A program made the translations under genes and the position numbers. Below are positions 20,715-33,041 of a stretch of 64,000 nucleotides of DNA, one piece after another. The first letter of the stretch is position 1; every line of letters begins with the position of its first letter. The notes under the pieces were generated by a model. It saw only the letters and a program-made list of their open reading frames with translations, was not told where the DNA came from and did no database searches. The DNA is from Maratus speciosus (Eukaryota > Arthropoda > Arachnida > Araneae > Salticidae), in assembly GCA_963932465.1 (NCBI GenBank), contig OZ010790.1:353407633-353471632 (forward strand). Reading direction: 5' to 3'.

Positions 20715-20930
20715 ACAAGCCCCCCCCCCTTAAATAACTAGTCTAGTATCAGTGTCTGGGAGGGGCTTCGGCCCCCTTAGATATTCTCGTGGGCGCATCA
20801 ATGCCTTCTCACAAACTTTCATAATTTCACGAACCCAAACCCCTCCAAGCATGACATCATTTGTGGCCCCTAAAGGAGAAACGCTGAACAAAGTATTATT
20901 TTGTGCTGCCACCTACTGCATAAAATAGTT
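20715..20930. other. GC-richer block, unassigned
   Basis: A C-run at about 20719-20728 is followed by about 200 bp of higher GC. A 60-codon minus-strand frame (20730-20912, containing GGVWVREIMKVCEKAL) spans it. I recognise neither the protein nor a repeat family; it may be an old element fragment. Confidence 0.3.
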
Positions 20931-21190
20931 ATCATGTACTTCTCTCGTTTTACAGATTTTAAAAATCAAATATTTGAAGGAAGGGGGTGGGTATTTTTAA
21001 TTTTCTAAAGTACTTTTTTAATAAAACAATGCCTTAACATTTTTAGAAAATTGTAATAAATCAAAAAAATAATCAATTATTTTAACACTTAATTTATCTT
21101 AATAATTAGAACAAATAGCGCTACTTAATTGTTTTTAGTGTGGGCATCTATAAGTGAAACTTGTAAATTTGTGAAATTAGCTTGGAATTT

Positions 21191-21221
<31 letters not shown>

Positions 21222-21645
21222 TTATATCTAGAAATTTATAATAAATTAAACGGATTGCGTTTCATTTAACCTTTAGTGTCTCCTGTAATTTGGAATTTAA
21301 ATATTATACTAGCCATCTAGTACAATATCCTCAAATAACTACTGAACGAATAAAGCTATAAGTGTTGGACAATTGTCTACCTATAGTAAAACAACTGCGA
21401 AAAAATAATAATATTTATGCTTATGAGAAGCAATTATATTAGTAAATATTTTCCAGAAGGTTAGTTAAAGTAGAAATGATTTTTATTGCTGAAAAAGTGT
21501 CATGAAATCATGATATGTTAATCTCTTAAAGAAAAAAATCAGAATAAACAAATACATTTCCATACAAATATAAAATGAAATTTACTTTATTAACTGACTT
21601 AAAAAAGAACAAAATTAAAGTCTGAAAATTAAAGATCAATGCTTG
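20931..21645. repeat. AT-rich DNA with (TTTA)n at 21188-21224
   Basis: The tetranucleotide microsatellite TTTA is repeated about nine times. The rest is AT-rich without features I can support. Confidence 0.85.
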
Positions 21646-21716
21646 AACAAGGATAGACCTCGCAACATCTTGATTGCGAGACCAACGCTTACACGACCGA
21701 GCTACATAATATAAGC
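21646..21716 (-). repeat. tRNA-like sequence (SINE head)
   Basis: On the minus strand GTAGCTCGGTCGTGTAAGCG (A-box region) is followed by a possible anticodon arm and by GCGAGGTCTATCC, a B-box-like segment. The loop sizes are off by one and the acceptor ends do not pair, so a pseudogene or SINE head is more likely than a gene. Confidence 0.5.
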
Positions 21717-22091
21717 GAACTTTCCACTAAATGTGGAGAAGAAGAAATCCAGCACATGGATACAGTAACGCTTTTTCGGTGAAATTCCCACAGAATGGTG
21801 GTAAAATATAATCCGATTTTTCATGAGGATTATATAAAAAACAACAGTTTTAATAGAGATAAGTGAAGTCTTATTCGCTTCATCTAAAACAGATTCATAT
21901 TCTATATTAATTTTAATAAAATCGTGCAGGTCATTTTTGAGAAAAAAAAATACCTATAATATAAGAAACACGAGTTTTCCTGGAAACAAGTTATATCTTA
22001 TTATCTTTATCTAAAATAGAATCATATTATATATCAATTTAAAGAAAATAGCCCAGGACGTTTTCAAGAAATAGAAATTAGGAATTTGTAC

Positions 22092-23648
22092 TAGTGCTGC
22101 CCATTAAACATTTATACGGGTATACGAATATTACGTATTATACAGAGTACAGTTTTCAGATACTTATAATATGGATATGGCGGTTATACGTATTATGCAA
22201 AACAGCATATACGGTACACCGTATGTACGGATCTTACACAAGCGTTTAAACGTATAAACATCTAAACGTTTTTCACTCAAGGCATGAAAATAGATGCTTA
22301 TCTGCGGATTAGAGACATAGAGAAATATCCTCTAGAGTCCTGCATTCTTGCAGTTTACCGGGGCCGTCGAGGTTCTTTGTTTGAAGAACTACGATGGCCT
22401 GGGGTTTACTTAATTTCTGGTTGTTGTTCAGGTACTTAAAAAAATCTGAATTTTTTTCCCGACTTTAGATTTCGGTTGTTTTCCTTATACACTAAGCTAT
22501 AAATAATGAAATGTTTTACTATTGGTCGTGGGTAATTTCAAAGCTACCTTTCGTAAATCTGTAGCACAGTAGTAGAGCATCTAGCTTGTTTTGATTTATG
22601 GCGTGGGCCCTTCGCGCAAAACATTATTTTTCATGCAACCACAAAACAGAGTTAAATTTACTTTATATTTTATAGTGGCATTTATTAATCCGAATCCTGG
22701 GAAGTTTTGTAATCATACTTTTGTTGTATTTAAGAATATTGTTTTCTAAATTTAATATATTTAGAAAATATGTTTTATTCTAAAAAAGAAACGAGGAGGC
22801 AAGTTATTTTAAGCATGTGCAATTGCGTTCCAAAACCTGCAAATCGATTATTTTCAAGTTTTTAAATAATCGAAATTTATAGGTATTTTATACAAAAAAT
22901 TATATATTTTGTCAATATTAACAAATCTTAAAGGTAATGCCCCGACATTTTGTATAAAAAATGGCGATGAGTGTCATGATTAAAAATGGATTTTCATTAC
23001 AGATTAACAGAGTAGAAAACATTAACTCCATGGAAAGAATAATATTTGCGCCCGGGTGCAATCTTGAGTGCAATACACAAGAATAAAGAATTTTGAAAAG
23101 ATTAAAATGAAAAAAAAACATACTTAACAAACATTCACAATAAATTTGAAACATTTATACTCTCTTTTTTTGCTCAAAAAGTGTTTAATTTTGCTAGTTA
23201 CTTACAATGAATCCAATTTGTAGACATTATATGCATAAAAGATAAAAATAACGGTTTATCTGATCTCAATACCATGAGAGAGAAAAAAAATCTAAATAAA
23301 TTCAATCTAAAAATTTTCGAATTACTTTTTCCAATCCACGGTACCAACTTTCGGTTTAAAAAAAAAAAAAACAAAAAAAAAAAAACAACACTATAATATT
23401 TCTAGCTTATCTTCCATTCAGTGACGTAAGACTGATGAGGTCCATTGTTAATAAAAGTAAATACGATACTTGAAACATGCTTATACTTTAAATGTACGTA
23501 TTCTTAAACATACGTTTAACTGATGTACCCTTATACCTATCAGAATACGTATAAACGTATATCCTAAGGCATTCGTATTTCATAGAAACATATTACACGT
23601 ATATCGTTTAAACGTATATCTGAAATACGTATCCCATCGGGAGCAATA
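22092..23648. mobile_element. Non-autonomous hAT-like element, 1.56 kb
   Basis: The element is flanked on both sides by the 8-bp direct repeat ATTTGTAC (22084-22091 and 23649-23656), the duplication length made by hAT transposases. The ends are imperfect inverted repeats: TAGTGCTGCCC on the left and, on the complementary strand, TATTGCTCCCG on the right. Many TACGTATA-type subterminal motifs follow in both ends, as expected for transposase binding sites. There is no transposase frame inside. Confidence 0.75.
22565..22640 (+). repeat. tRNA-like A-box sequence inside the hAT-like element
   Basis: TGTAGCACAGTAGTAGAGCAT matches a tRNA D-arm/A box well, but the expected B box is poor. It may be a decayed SINE head inserted in, or captured by, the element. 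Confidence 0.3.
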
Positions 23649-24102
23649 ATTTGTACAATCGGTTTTACGTTAAAAATGGGTATCGAGATCTCAAAATAGG
23701 CTGCACGTAGAAATGTAAAAATTTCAGAATAGCATTAGAATGAAGATATAAGATAGTTTTTTAAAACGCAGAAGAGTATGAGCTTTATATGTGGAGTTAT
23801 GAAGTGGCGACCTTTCGCGTTTTCTTTGACGTCGAGTTAAATGTATATGCGAGTCCGCCATTCTTGCTATTTTAGGCTTAAGGCTGCGTTACTCTGTAAT
23901 AATATCGTCTTCCGTGATATATATATATATATACCTCAACGAACCACAATTCAAAATATTTGACTTACAATTTTATGTATATTCTTCTTCTAAATTGTTT
24001 TGATGCAGCATAACCATTTTTCTAAACGAAATGAGACAAAACTATATCTTGAAATAAACTCATGCTCAGTCTTTGTGACATAAGTAAGAAATTAATCTGA
24101 AC
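23187..24102 (+). repeat. Tandem segmental duplication, copy 1
   Basis: About 916 bp, repeated from 24120 with one substitution (C at 23344, T in copy 2) and a 2-bp difference in an A-run. It contains the right third of the hAT-like element and about 450 bp beyond it. Confidence 0.95.
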
Positions 24103-24119
24103 GAAATTAATCTGAAAGT

Positions 24120-25033
24120 AATTTTGCTAGTTACTTACAATGAATCCAATTTGTAGACATTATATGCATAAAAGATAAAAATAACGGTTTATCTGATCTC
24201 AATACCATGAGAGAGAAAAAAAATCTAAATAAATTCAATCTAAAAATTTTCGAATTACTTTTTCCAATCCACGGTACTAACTTTCGGTTTAAAAAAAAAA
24301 AAAACAAAAAAAAAAACAACACTATAATATTTCTAGCTTATCTTCCATTCAGTGACGTAAGACTGATGAGGTCCATTGTTAATAAAAGTAAATACGATAC
24401 TTGAAACATGCTTATACTTTAAATGTACGTATTCTTAAACATACGTTTAACTGATGTACCCTTATACCTATCAGAATACGTATAAACGTATATCCTAAGG
24501 CATTCGTATTTCATAGAAACATATTACACGTATATCGTTTAAACGTATATCTGAAATACGTATCCCATCGGGAGCAATAATTTGTACAATCGGTTTTACG
24601 TTAAAAATGGGTATCGAGATCTCAAAATAGGCTGCACGTAGAAATGTAAAAATTTCAGAATAGCATTAGAATGAAGATATAAGATAGTTTTTTAAAACGC
24701 AGAAGAGTATGAGCTTTATATGTGGAGTTATGAAGTGGCGACCTTTCGCGTTTTCTTTGACGTCGAGTTAAATGTATATGCGAGTCCGCCATTCTTGCTA
24801 TTTTAGGCTTAAGGCTGCGTTACTCTGTAATAATATCGTCTTCCGTGATATATATATATATATACCTCAACGAACCACAATTCAAAATATTTGACTTACA
24901 ATTTTATGTATATTCTTCTTCTAAATTGTTTTGATGCAGCATAACCATTTTTCTAAACGAAATGAGACAAAACTATATCTTGAAATAAACTCATGCTCAG
25001 TCTTTGTGACATAAGTAAGAAATTAATCTGAAC
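24120..25033 (+). repeat. Tandem segmental duplication, copy 2
   Basis: Near-identical to copy 1, so it holds a second right end of the hAT-like element without a left partner. A 17-bp filler (24103-24119) joins the copies and repeats the preceding GAAATTAATCTGAA, which suggests a templated insertion at the junction. It could also be an assembly duplication. Confidence 0.95.
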
Positions 25034-26436
25034 AAATATATCTAAATAAATTAAATTTAAGGTGTTTTTAACTGTATAATTTAAAATTTTGTAATTTTTT
25101 TAAATATAATTTTAAAATGGTTATTTTAGCTTTCAATTTAAAAAAGCATACGGCATTATTCTAAAGTAATAATTTTTAGACCATTTGCAGAATTCTAGTT
25201 CATATCTAAAGAAGAAATGCACATAATTTAAAAATTAAATATTGTTTAAATTAAACGTACAGAGCCGGATTGAATTTTAATTTAATAATTTTATAGTACC
25301 ACTAAAAAAGTCTTTTCATAAGAATTTAAAAATAAAAAAAATAAAATAATGAAAAATGCAGTTAGCAATTGAAACTTTATTAATATACTTAATGCAATGT
25401 ATTTGTTTAAATATTATGTTATAAATATGCTATACTAAAGGGGGGAAATTTGGATAGTAATGGGCAGTTTTGTAAAGAGTGCCACTTAATTTGATATGAT
25501 ACATTATACTGCTGCATTAACGTCATTTTCTAGTTATGTAATTTTTCACCGCCTAATAGAAAATGCCCTTTCCACAAAACTCTTTTCATTTTCCAGGTAA
25601 TTATTTTCCTTTACTGACTCTCAAAGGAGGTTTGTGGTTTCCAATTATTTCTGAGTACTCTTGTATTTTCAGTAGAGTTTTGTGATACATGACCCTCTAT
25701 AATGACAACTCCAGACGTTTTAAGGAATTTTATTAGTATCTCTGTATAAGAAAAATAACCACTAATGAAGCTAATGAAAAGGTATATTACTCGTTGTATT
25801 TCATGTTGAAGAAAGAGAAATTATTTTAAAATATTGTATTGTCCAAATAAAGAAAATTTGTGAGGCTGAAATTTATAGATCTTTACGAAAAGAAAAGAAA
25901 AAAAAAAGTCTACATAAAATGTATTAAGGGGAACATATAAGGGGAAAAGCATTTTATTTATTATTAAACTATTATTTGCTTTGTCGGATTAATTAAAATA
26001 AATGAACAAGAAAAATAAATCTTTTGAAAATATCTAAATTACAAATTAATCTGTATATACAAATATTATTTTTTATGAAAAAAAATTAAGATAAAATAAA
26101 AAATTTAAAACCTTAACAAAAAATATTGCACAATTCAAAAATTTCTCAATTATGTAATACTCTGAGAAATTAATACCATACAGAAAGAAAATCAGAGCTA
26201 TATATTGTTTCAATCCTTTCTTCAGTATTGAAGTATGTTCAATTTTCTCGAAGTTTCAAATATGCAGCTTGTAAACCTGTTTTTTAACTGAATCATTAGA
26301 TTGCGGTGTTTATTTTTAATAATAAATTACACGTTTATTATTGTAAAACTCCAAGTCTTAAATTAGAGATACACAGCCTGTGGTCCCGAAATTCGTCAAT
26401 TTATAACTAAAAAAAAAAAAAAAATTACATTTTTTG
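25034..26436. other. AT-rich non-coding DNA
   Basis: I see no gene or repeat structure I can support, except A-runs near 25896 and 26409. Confidence 0.7.
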
Positions 26437-27465
26437 TCCATAGGTCGCAGGAGAAAATCGTGAATTTCATCAATTTGCTGCGGAAAATCTGAAAATATCG
26501 TCAGTCAATTAAGAATCGCAAATGACATTGATCGGGCACTTAAAAAAATCGCGAATTTCGTTGATTGGACAAGTAAAAATCGCGAATTCTATCGATCAGG
26601 CGCAGAAAAATTGCAAAGTTTGTCAATGTGGCAGGGAAAGAATCCCAAATTTCGCCGATGAGGTAGGGAAAATCGTAAGTTTTGTCAAGTAAATTGCGAA
26701 TTTCACTGGTCGGACCTGAAAAATCACTAATTTCGTTGGTGTGGGATGGAAAAATGGCGATATCTGTTGAACAGGCGTGTAAAAATCGCAAATTTCGTTG
26801 ATTGAGCACAGAAAAATTGTCAGTTTTGTTGATGATGAGCGAAAAAATTGCACATTTTGTTGATAGGCTGCAGAAAAATCACCTGTTTCATGTATTTATT
26901 GCGAGAAGCAATTGAGAATTTCAGTAATCGAGTGCAGAAAAAACGCAAAGTTCGTCGATCAGGGGAAGAGATATCACAAACTTAGGCGATCGGGAACGGT
27001 AAAATTGTTAGTTTTGTCGATCGGTCTCCGAAAAATTTCGAATTCTTTGGTCAAGCGCAGAAAAATTTCAAATTTTGTTGATCGAGCATCGAAAAATCGA
27101 GAATTTTGTAGATGATACGCGGAAAAATTTAAAATTTCTTTGATCGATCGCGGATCAATCATGAGTTACATCTCTTTATCGCAAAAAAAGCCTCGAATTT
27201 CGTCAATTTGCCGCGTGAAAAAATTGCAAATTTCGTCAGAGTCAGTTAAGAACCGTGAATTTCGTTGATCGGCTCCAGGAAAGTCGCAAATCTCGTCGAT
27301 CAGGAGCCAAACAATCGCAAACTTTGTCGATTGGGCACGAAATAATCGCAAGTTTTGTCGATCGTTCTCCGAAAAATCGCGAATTTTGGCAATTACGTGC
27401 GGAAAAATCACAAATTTCGTTCATCAGGCGCGGAAAAATCTCAAATTTTGTTGATCGGCTCCTCC
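26437..27465. repeat. Minisatellite, 31-bp unit, about 33 copies
   Basis: The unit is approximately GAAAAATCGCAAATTTCG then TYGATCRGGCGCA. Spacing was counted as exactly 31 bp in several consecutive units (for example from 26776 to 26868), with diverged units between. As 31 is not divisible by three, each unit shifts frame, so the open frames here on both strands are artefacts. There are no unique spacers between units, so it is not a CRISPR array. Confidence 0.9.
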
Positions 27466-29100
27466 TCTCCCTTTCATTCATAGCTCACATATTTTTTCGG
27501 CACCAGCCACCTTCATGCCTATGTTTCTATTTTAGTACTTTTAATAAAACGAAATTTACCATCCCGAAAAAAGGTCAATAAATATTATCGCATTTTGAAA
27601 ATAATCCTTGGTGTATCTGTTATGTATACAGATGTTCACACTGTCTATTTCCTTACCAACTGAGCTGAATATGTTGACTGCGTAGCGGAATTTAGAGGGG
27701 TAACCCCGCCCCCTCTGAATATCTGGTTATAGGCCACAGATATCCTCCTTGAAATATATTTTTCTCCATTTTACTACGTGGCCCTCGACAACCCAGACAT
27801 ATTTGTAAGTGACCATCCTCTTAAAAATGTTGTGCACCCCTATCTTAAATTATGAACAATTTCTTTTATAAGACACTTTATGTATATCGATGTTCAATAA
27901 AAACTGAAAAATGTCATTAAGTTCGCACTGTTTCCAAATATTTAATAATTGTAAATATACAATGATAATATATATTATTAAACAGGAAGAGAAATATTCA
28001 TTAACTACTATTTCACACTTCTCAAATAGTAAAGTTATTTTTCAATATTTGGTATATTTTCTGGTATAAATATGTAATAGTTTTAATCTACAATTTGAAT
28101 AATTGCCCCAAGTTTTAGCCCCTATAAAACCTTGCTATGTGGAAAGAATACATAAGTGTAAATAGTGCACTTATTTCCAGTATCAATGTACAGTGCATTA
28201 AAAATATAATTTATTTGAAAAAAAGTATCGTTTCAGTTTATATAAAATTCTCAATAATATCTTTTATTTTATTTTGTCAGCAGGGGACGTCTCCCTGATT
28301 AAGTTTGTCCATTTTTAAAAGTTGAATAGAAATATGATAGTTACATTCCATGTTATGGTCTGAAGGAAAAATGTTGTAAATAAACATTTTCATACATTTT
28401 GTATGCTTTGTTACTGAGACATGAAAGATTCAAATATGAATCAATGAATTAAAGATAAACATTCGTTATTTAGTAATATGTCGAATACTTTTTTATGTAT
28501 TTCACAAGTTCTTCTTTTTTGTCAAATTTTCTAATTGCTCAGACATAACGCTTAATTTAGATATTGTTAAAAAATTATGTTTTAAAATGATAATTATTAA
28601 ATAAAAATACAGGTATCCTAAATGTTATATTTTTCGAAAATCAGCTTTTTTTTTATAAAAAAGGGATAGTTTTCTTCAATATTTTTTAGATTGTTACTGT
28701 GAACGCAATTCCTATTGCACATATTGTCGGAACCTACAAAGAAAATTGTTTTTCAGAATTACTGTAATATTTAAAAGGACAAAAAAAAAACAAAAAAAAA
28801 ATAAATAAATATTGCAATGCCAAAAATGTAATTATTAAAAAATTCTCAACAAAAAATTATTTTCTCAGTAATCATTGGAATCCGCATTGTCGAAAGCCCT
28901 ATAATAAATTTTTAACCTTTATAACTAAAGTAGAGCTAGGAGAGTCTGTGCATATTTCAAAAGAATATTAATAAAAAATCTAAATATTAATTTTTTGCTT
29001 AACTATGCATGAATAATTTTGACTTCATTTGTTTTTATGCATTTCCATTGTTATTTTGTTGCTATGCTGTAAATTAATAGAATATTAGCAATAAAAACAA
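27466..29100. other. AT-rich non-coding DNA
   Basis: No gene recognised. A slightly GC-richer patch at about 27640-27800 includes a weak A-box-like match on the minus strand (27672-27652). Confidence 0.65.
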
Positions 29101-29109
29101 GAACACTAT

Positions 29110-30655
29110 TTTGCACAATCTCTCCTTACAGGATTGGCAAGATTGCGCACATGGGTAAGAGATATTGCTCACATGAGTAGGAGAGATTGCGCAATGGTTA
29201 GAAGAGATTGTTGTTAATAATAACTACTGTTAAATTGCTAAAAGTAATAATTACACTTAAATTACATTGTTGTAAGATTTTTGGGAGTAAATGTTATTGT
29301 ATTAGGAGGGAATATTTCAACTTAAAGTTTAAATAATAATAAAAAATAATAATAACAACAGTTACAGAATTTTAATTTAAGAACAAGATTTAAATATCGG
29401 TAAAAGCAAGCCCTACTAATATTACAAAATAACAATAACATACTTGATAATATGTTTAACTTGAAAAATTGGATGATTTTCCTTTCCACTGTTCCAATGC
29501 ATTTTGTTTGCTAACTGAAGATATCGTCGTCCACAATCGATGCACATATTGTTGTAAATCATGCAGCTTTCATTCAATCACCTGCCACAAGCAATACATT
29601 GAATCCAGTTAGTGATCGAAATTGTATCCCGGTACAGTTCCAGACATTCAATGCACTCATTGACCTTAGTTTTTTTTCCGTCAGATTTTTATTCCACTTT
29701 TTCTGAAAGCATCTTATTTTTGTTTTATTTTATTTTACTTCATTATTATTATTATTTTTTTTTTGTAACGGCATCCTTCATGAGTCTTCTTTCATGTCTA
29801 TTTTGTGGATCAGTAACATTATTTGCACCCTGTTTCCTTTTTATTTCGATGGCATTAAACTACTTGTAATGGGTGAAAGCATTTCCAAAACATAGTAGGT
29901 GGTGGTATTAGAAAATGTATTTTAGTTAACAAAATTAATTTATTAGCAAAGTAATTGTTCTTAAATTAAAAGATATATATAAAATTTAATTAATTTATTA
30001 ACTAAAATATTTACATAAAATTAAATTAATAACTGTATTATTAAATTATTAATAAAAATTTTCTCTGTAATTTTTTTTTTCAAATTAATTTGTTGCCAAA
30101 TTTAGTTTTGATAATTATGTGTTTTTTCAGAAATTATTTCAAAATTGATTCATTCATATGTTTTACACGTAATTTTCAATTCATGCAAATTTACTAATAA
30201 GCTGCGTAATCTCTTCAAGCACTGAAACCTATGGGGAAATGCTCCATCTCTCCTAAGTAGCAGATGCGTAAACTCTCCTATTCTGGTAGGAGAGATTACG
30301 CGGCCTTTTACTTAAACATGACCACTTCTAAAATGAATTGTTGGTGTTCGCATCCTTTGGCTACGTTAGTAGTTTATAAGAAATCGTTAAAGTTCAATAT
30401 ATTTTGTACTACTGACATTCTGTAAAAATTCTGAGGAACTGTTATGAAAATTCAAGCACTTACTTTGGAAAAACATAACAAAATAGCAATACTTTATCGA
30501 AGACGCTTCGAACAAGCAATGTGCACATTCATCTAGACACTGCACTGATCCTGATGTACAGCTACCTGGAGTCACTGCACGTGCGCTCTATTCCTTCCCC
30601 CCGTCGAATCTCTTTGTGCGCGATCTCTCCTACCGCGCGATCTCTCCTGGCTTTA
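29110..30655. repeat. Cluster of eleven GCGCAATCTCTCC-like motifs
   Basis: Variants of GCGCAATCTCTCCTA occur at about 29115, 29143, 29158, 29172, 29197, 30205, 30247, 30268, 30287, 30616 and 30636. Those at 29143-29197 and 30287 are on the minus strand and the others on the plus strand. Left-cluster and right-cluster copies therefore mostly face opposite ways, as subterminal binding sites of a DNA transposon would. No transposase lies between them. Confidence 0.6.
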
Positions 30656-30736
30656 CCTTATTGGTTCTCAAGGTCTTAACAAATCTGTGAAATCAGCCGC
30701 TTTAAGCGACTATTATTAACGTTAAAGTTAAAAGTC

Positions 30737-30737
<1 letters not shown>

Positions 30738-30775
<38 letters not shown>
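30738..30775. repeat. (AT)n microsatellite
   Basis: Pure AT repeat, about 38 bp. Confidence 0.95.
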
Positions 30776-30778
<3 letters not shown>

Positions 30779-31976
30779 GTACGTTAAATGCGGCATGTAA
30801 ATAATTTCAATTTCTTTTTCCGTGTTCATGCTGCTAGTGTCGTAAAAAAATTAACGCTGCACTATTATGTTAACACGTTAACTAGTACTGTAACTCAATT
30901 TTGAAATAGCAGTACTGAGAGAGTCACCGAACACATTTAATTAAAATGTGATAAATATTTCAACGTACAGTGTGGGAAACTTGTATTTGAGAGTAAATAA
31001 CGCATGTTAAAAAATTGTATTAAAATACGTTAATTCTTATTAAAATTTTCAAATTTCGTATAAAACAAAATAGATATACGGGATTTTTTTTTAAATGCAC
31101 AATAATTTCCGTATAGTGTTGGAAGGTACTTTTGCAAATCGAGTTTCATTTCGCGCTTTTAGAATTGAGAGTTATGATTTTTTTTTTTTTTTTTTTTTTT
31201 TTAGCGCAATTTTCTATCGCATGAGATGAAAGATGTGACGAAGGAGATATTTTCATTTTCCGAGAGGACAAAATATATTTTAGTTACCCACGTGAATAAT
31301 GAAACTGCATTATATACTACAGAATTATACAGAATTATATACTGCAGAAGAAAAACATGTAAAAAAACTCTACAAAATGTTGCTATTTTCAAGCATTTCG
31401 TATACTTTTATTGTTATCTCAGATTCATATATAACGCAAAATTAATACACTAATTTGATACAATCGTTATGTAAAAGGGACTGGTAAAAAACGTAATTGA
31501 TGCAATGGAAATTAATTATAAAATATTTCAAAGACATCAATAATAAATATAAATAAATATTAAGTGATTTTAATATAAATATAAAGGATATTTCTAAAAG
31601 TGTCAAATATGTGAATCCAAAATTACATCTTATTCGATTAAGTGCAGTTGGAAGTCCCAGTATCTATCATGTTTAATTAATGTACCTTTTCTCAGAAACT
31701 TCCAAAGATATTCACTTGCATCTTTTATATACAGAATAGGAATAATTCAGTATAAAGTAAAATCAAATATATAAAGATATATTCTTTACTTTTTTTTATC
31801 TGTAATAAAAACCACTTTTAAATAACCCAAAACTCAAATGTTTTCAAAGAAAAACCTTTTTATAAAAAATTTGTACAGATGTTTTTAACAAAATTTCACA
31901 TACGACTAATCAGGGATATTTGTGAAATATCCTTGCAAGATTGCAAAAATGATAAGTTGTAGTTTCTATAAAAAGG
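30776..31976. other. AT-rich non-coding DNA
   Basis: Contains a run of about 24 T (31179-31202). The overlapping small frames at 31201-31453 have no recognisable motif. I see nothing else. Confidence 0.65.
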
Positions 31977-31978
31977 TA

Positions 31979-33039
31979 CAGTCGTGGAAAAAAAGTAAAC
32001 ACCCCTACTAACTCCTCAACAATTTATAGTAGGCGAAAGTTAATTGTACCGAACGATTGGAAATAAAGTCTACTTTTAAATGACGTATACAAAATTTACA
32101 TTAGGGGGCCATCTACATGTTAAAACGAATCCAAACTTAATTTTTTTCAATGGCAATACCCAGTTTTAACGAGATATTTCAAATGTTTGTTTCAAACTAT
32201 GCCTAGAAACCAAATTCCAAGCCATTTGAATGATAAGTTTTTGAATTATGAACATTCAAAATTTTGTGCTTCTAATGTTAAATTACATTTTCATATTTTT
32301 ATTTATAACTTCTGAAATTATGATCCTAATGATTTAATTTTTCGTGTAGCATTAATACTAGTATACCCAAACATAATTACGCTGAATTTGCAATTTTTAT
32401 AATTTTCTGATATGAAATATGAATTGTGAAAATAATTAAAAAAAAATATGAGTTGCAACCTACAATTTTTTTGATGGATTCAGATTTATTAAGTCCTGCT
32501 TTATGGAAATCCAAAATTTCACATTTTTCTTCCAAGTAGTTTTCAAATTACGCTTAAAAAATGGCAAAATAATGGTTTAAGGGGCCGTCTATGATAGAAG
32601 TGACTAAATATTTTGAAATTTCTTATTCTATCCTGTAATCTAACAGGCTTCATTGACTACTTAAGGGGCCTTGATCAAGAAGTGAGTTCTCTCGGTCAAC
32701 AATCGAGTACCAAACTTTAATTTGGATACAGCCCTTAAAATACGCTCGTTTTAAAATAATTAATTTCTCAGGAACTTATGGTACGAATTGCATAAAAATT
32801 TGTTATTAGACTAATTGAAGGGTGTACAGTTCATTTATGCTGTAAGAATTATGTTCTGCTATGAAAAAAACAAAGTTATGGTTCGTTTTAATGCATAGAT
32901 GACCGCCTAAGCAAATTTTATATACATCATTTAAAAGTAGACTTTATTTCCAATTGTTCGGTAACAGTAACTTTTTTTCTACGATAATTTGTTGAGGAGT
33001 TAATAGGGGGTGTTTAATTTTTTTTTTTTTCTAGGACTG
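31979..33039. mobile_element. Tc1/mariner-type element with long TIRs, non-coding, 1.06 kb
   Basis: TA flanks both ends (31977-31978 and 33040-33041). The left terminus is CAGTCGTGGAAAAAAAGTAA; the right, on the complementary strand, begins CAGTCCTAGAAAAA and continues with TTAAACACCCCC. The inverted arms extend about 150-180 bp (to about 32140 and from about 32870). CAGT at a TA target is typical of the Tc1 group. No transposase frame is present, so it depended on a relative. Confidence 0.8.
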
Positions 33040-33041
33040 TA

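Noticed and set aside
26437..27465. CRISPR-like array of 31-bp repeats
   Set aside because: Units are contiguous with no unique spacers, and the sequence context is eukaryotic.
26540..27581. Several overlapping frames with repeated RSTKF/ARSTKFEIF-like peptides
   Set aside because: They are translations of the 31-bp minisatellite; the unit length is not a multiple of three and both strands are open.
27652..27672. A-box-like CAGCTCAGTTGGTAAGG on the minus strand as a tRNA gene
   Set aside because: No B box or foldable arms follow; noted only as a weak SINE trace.
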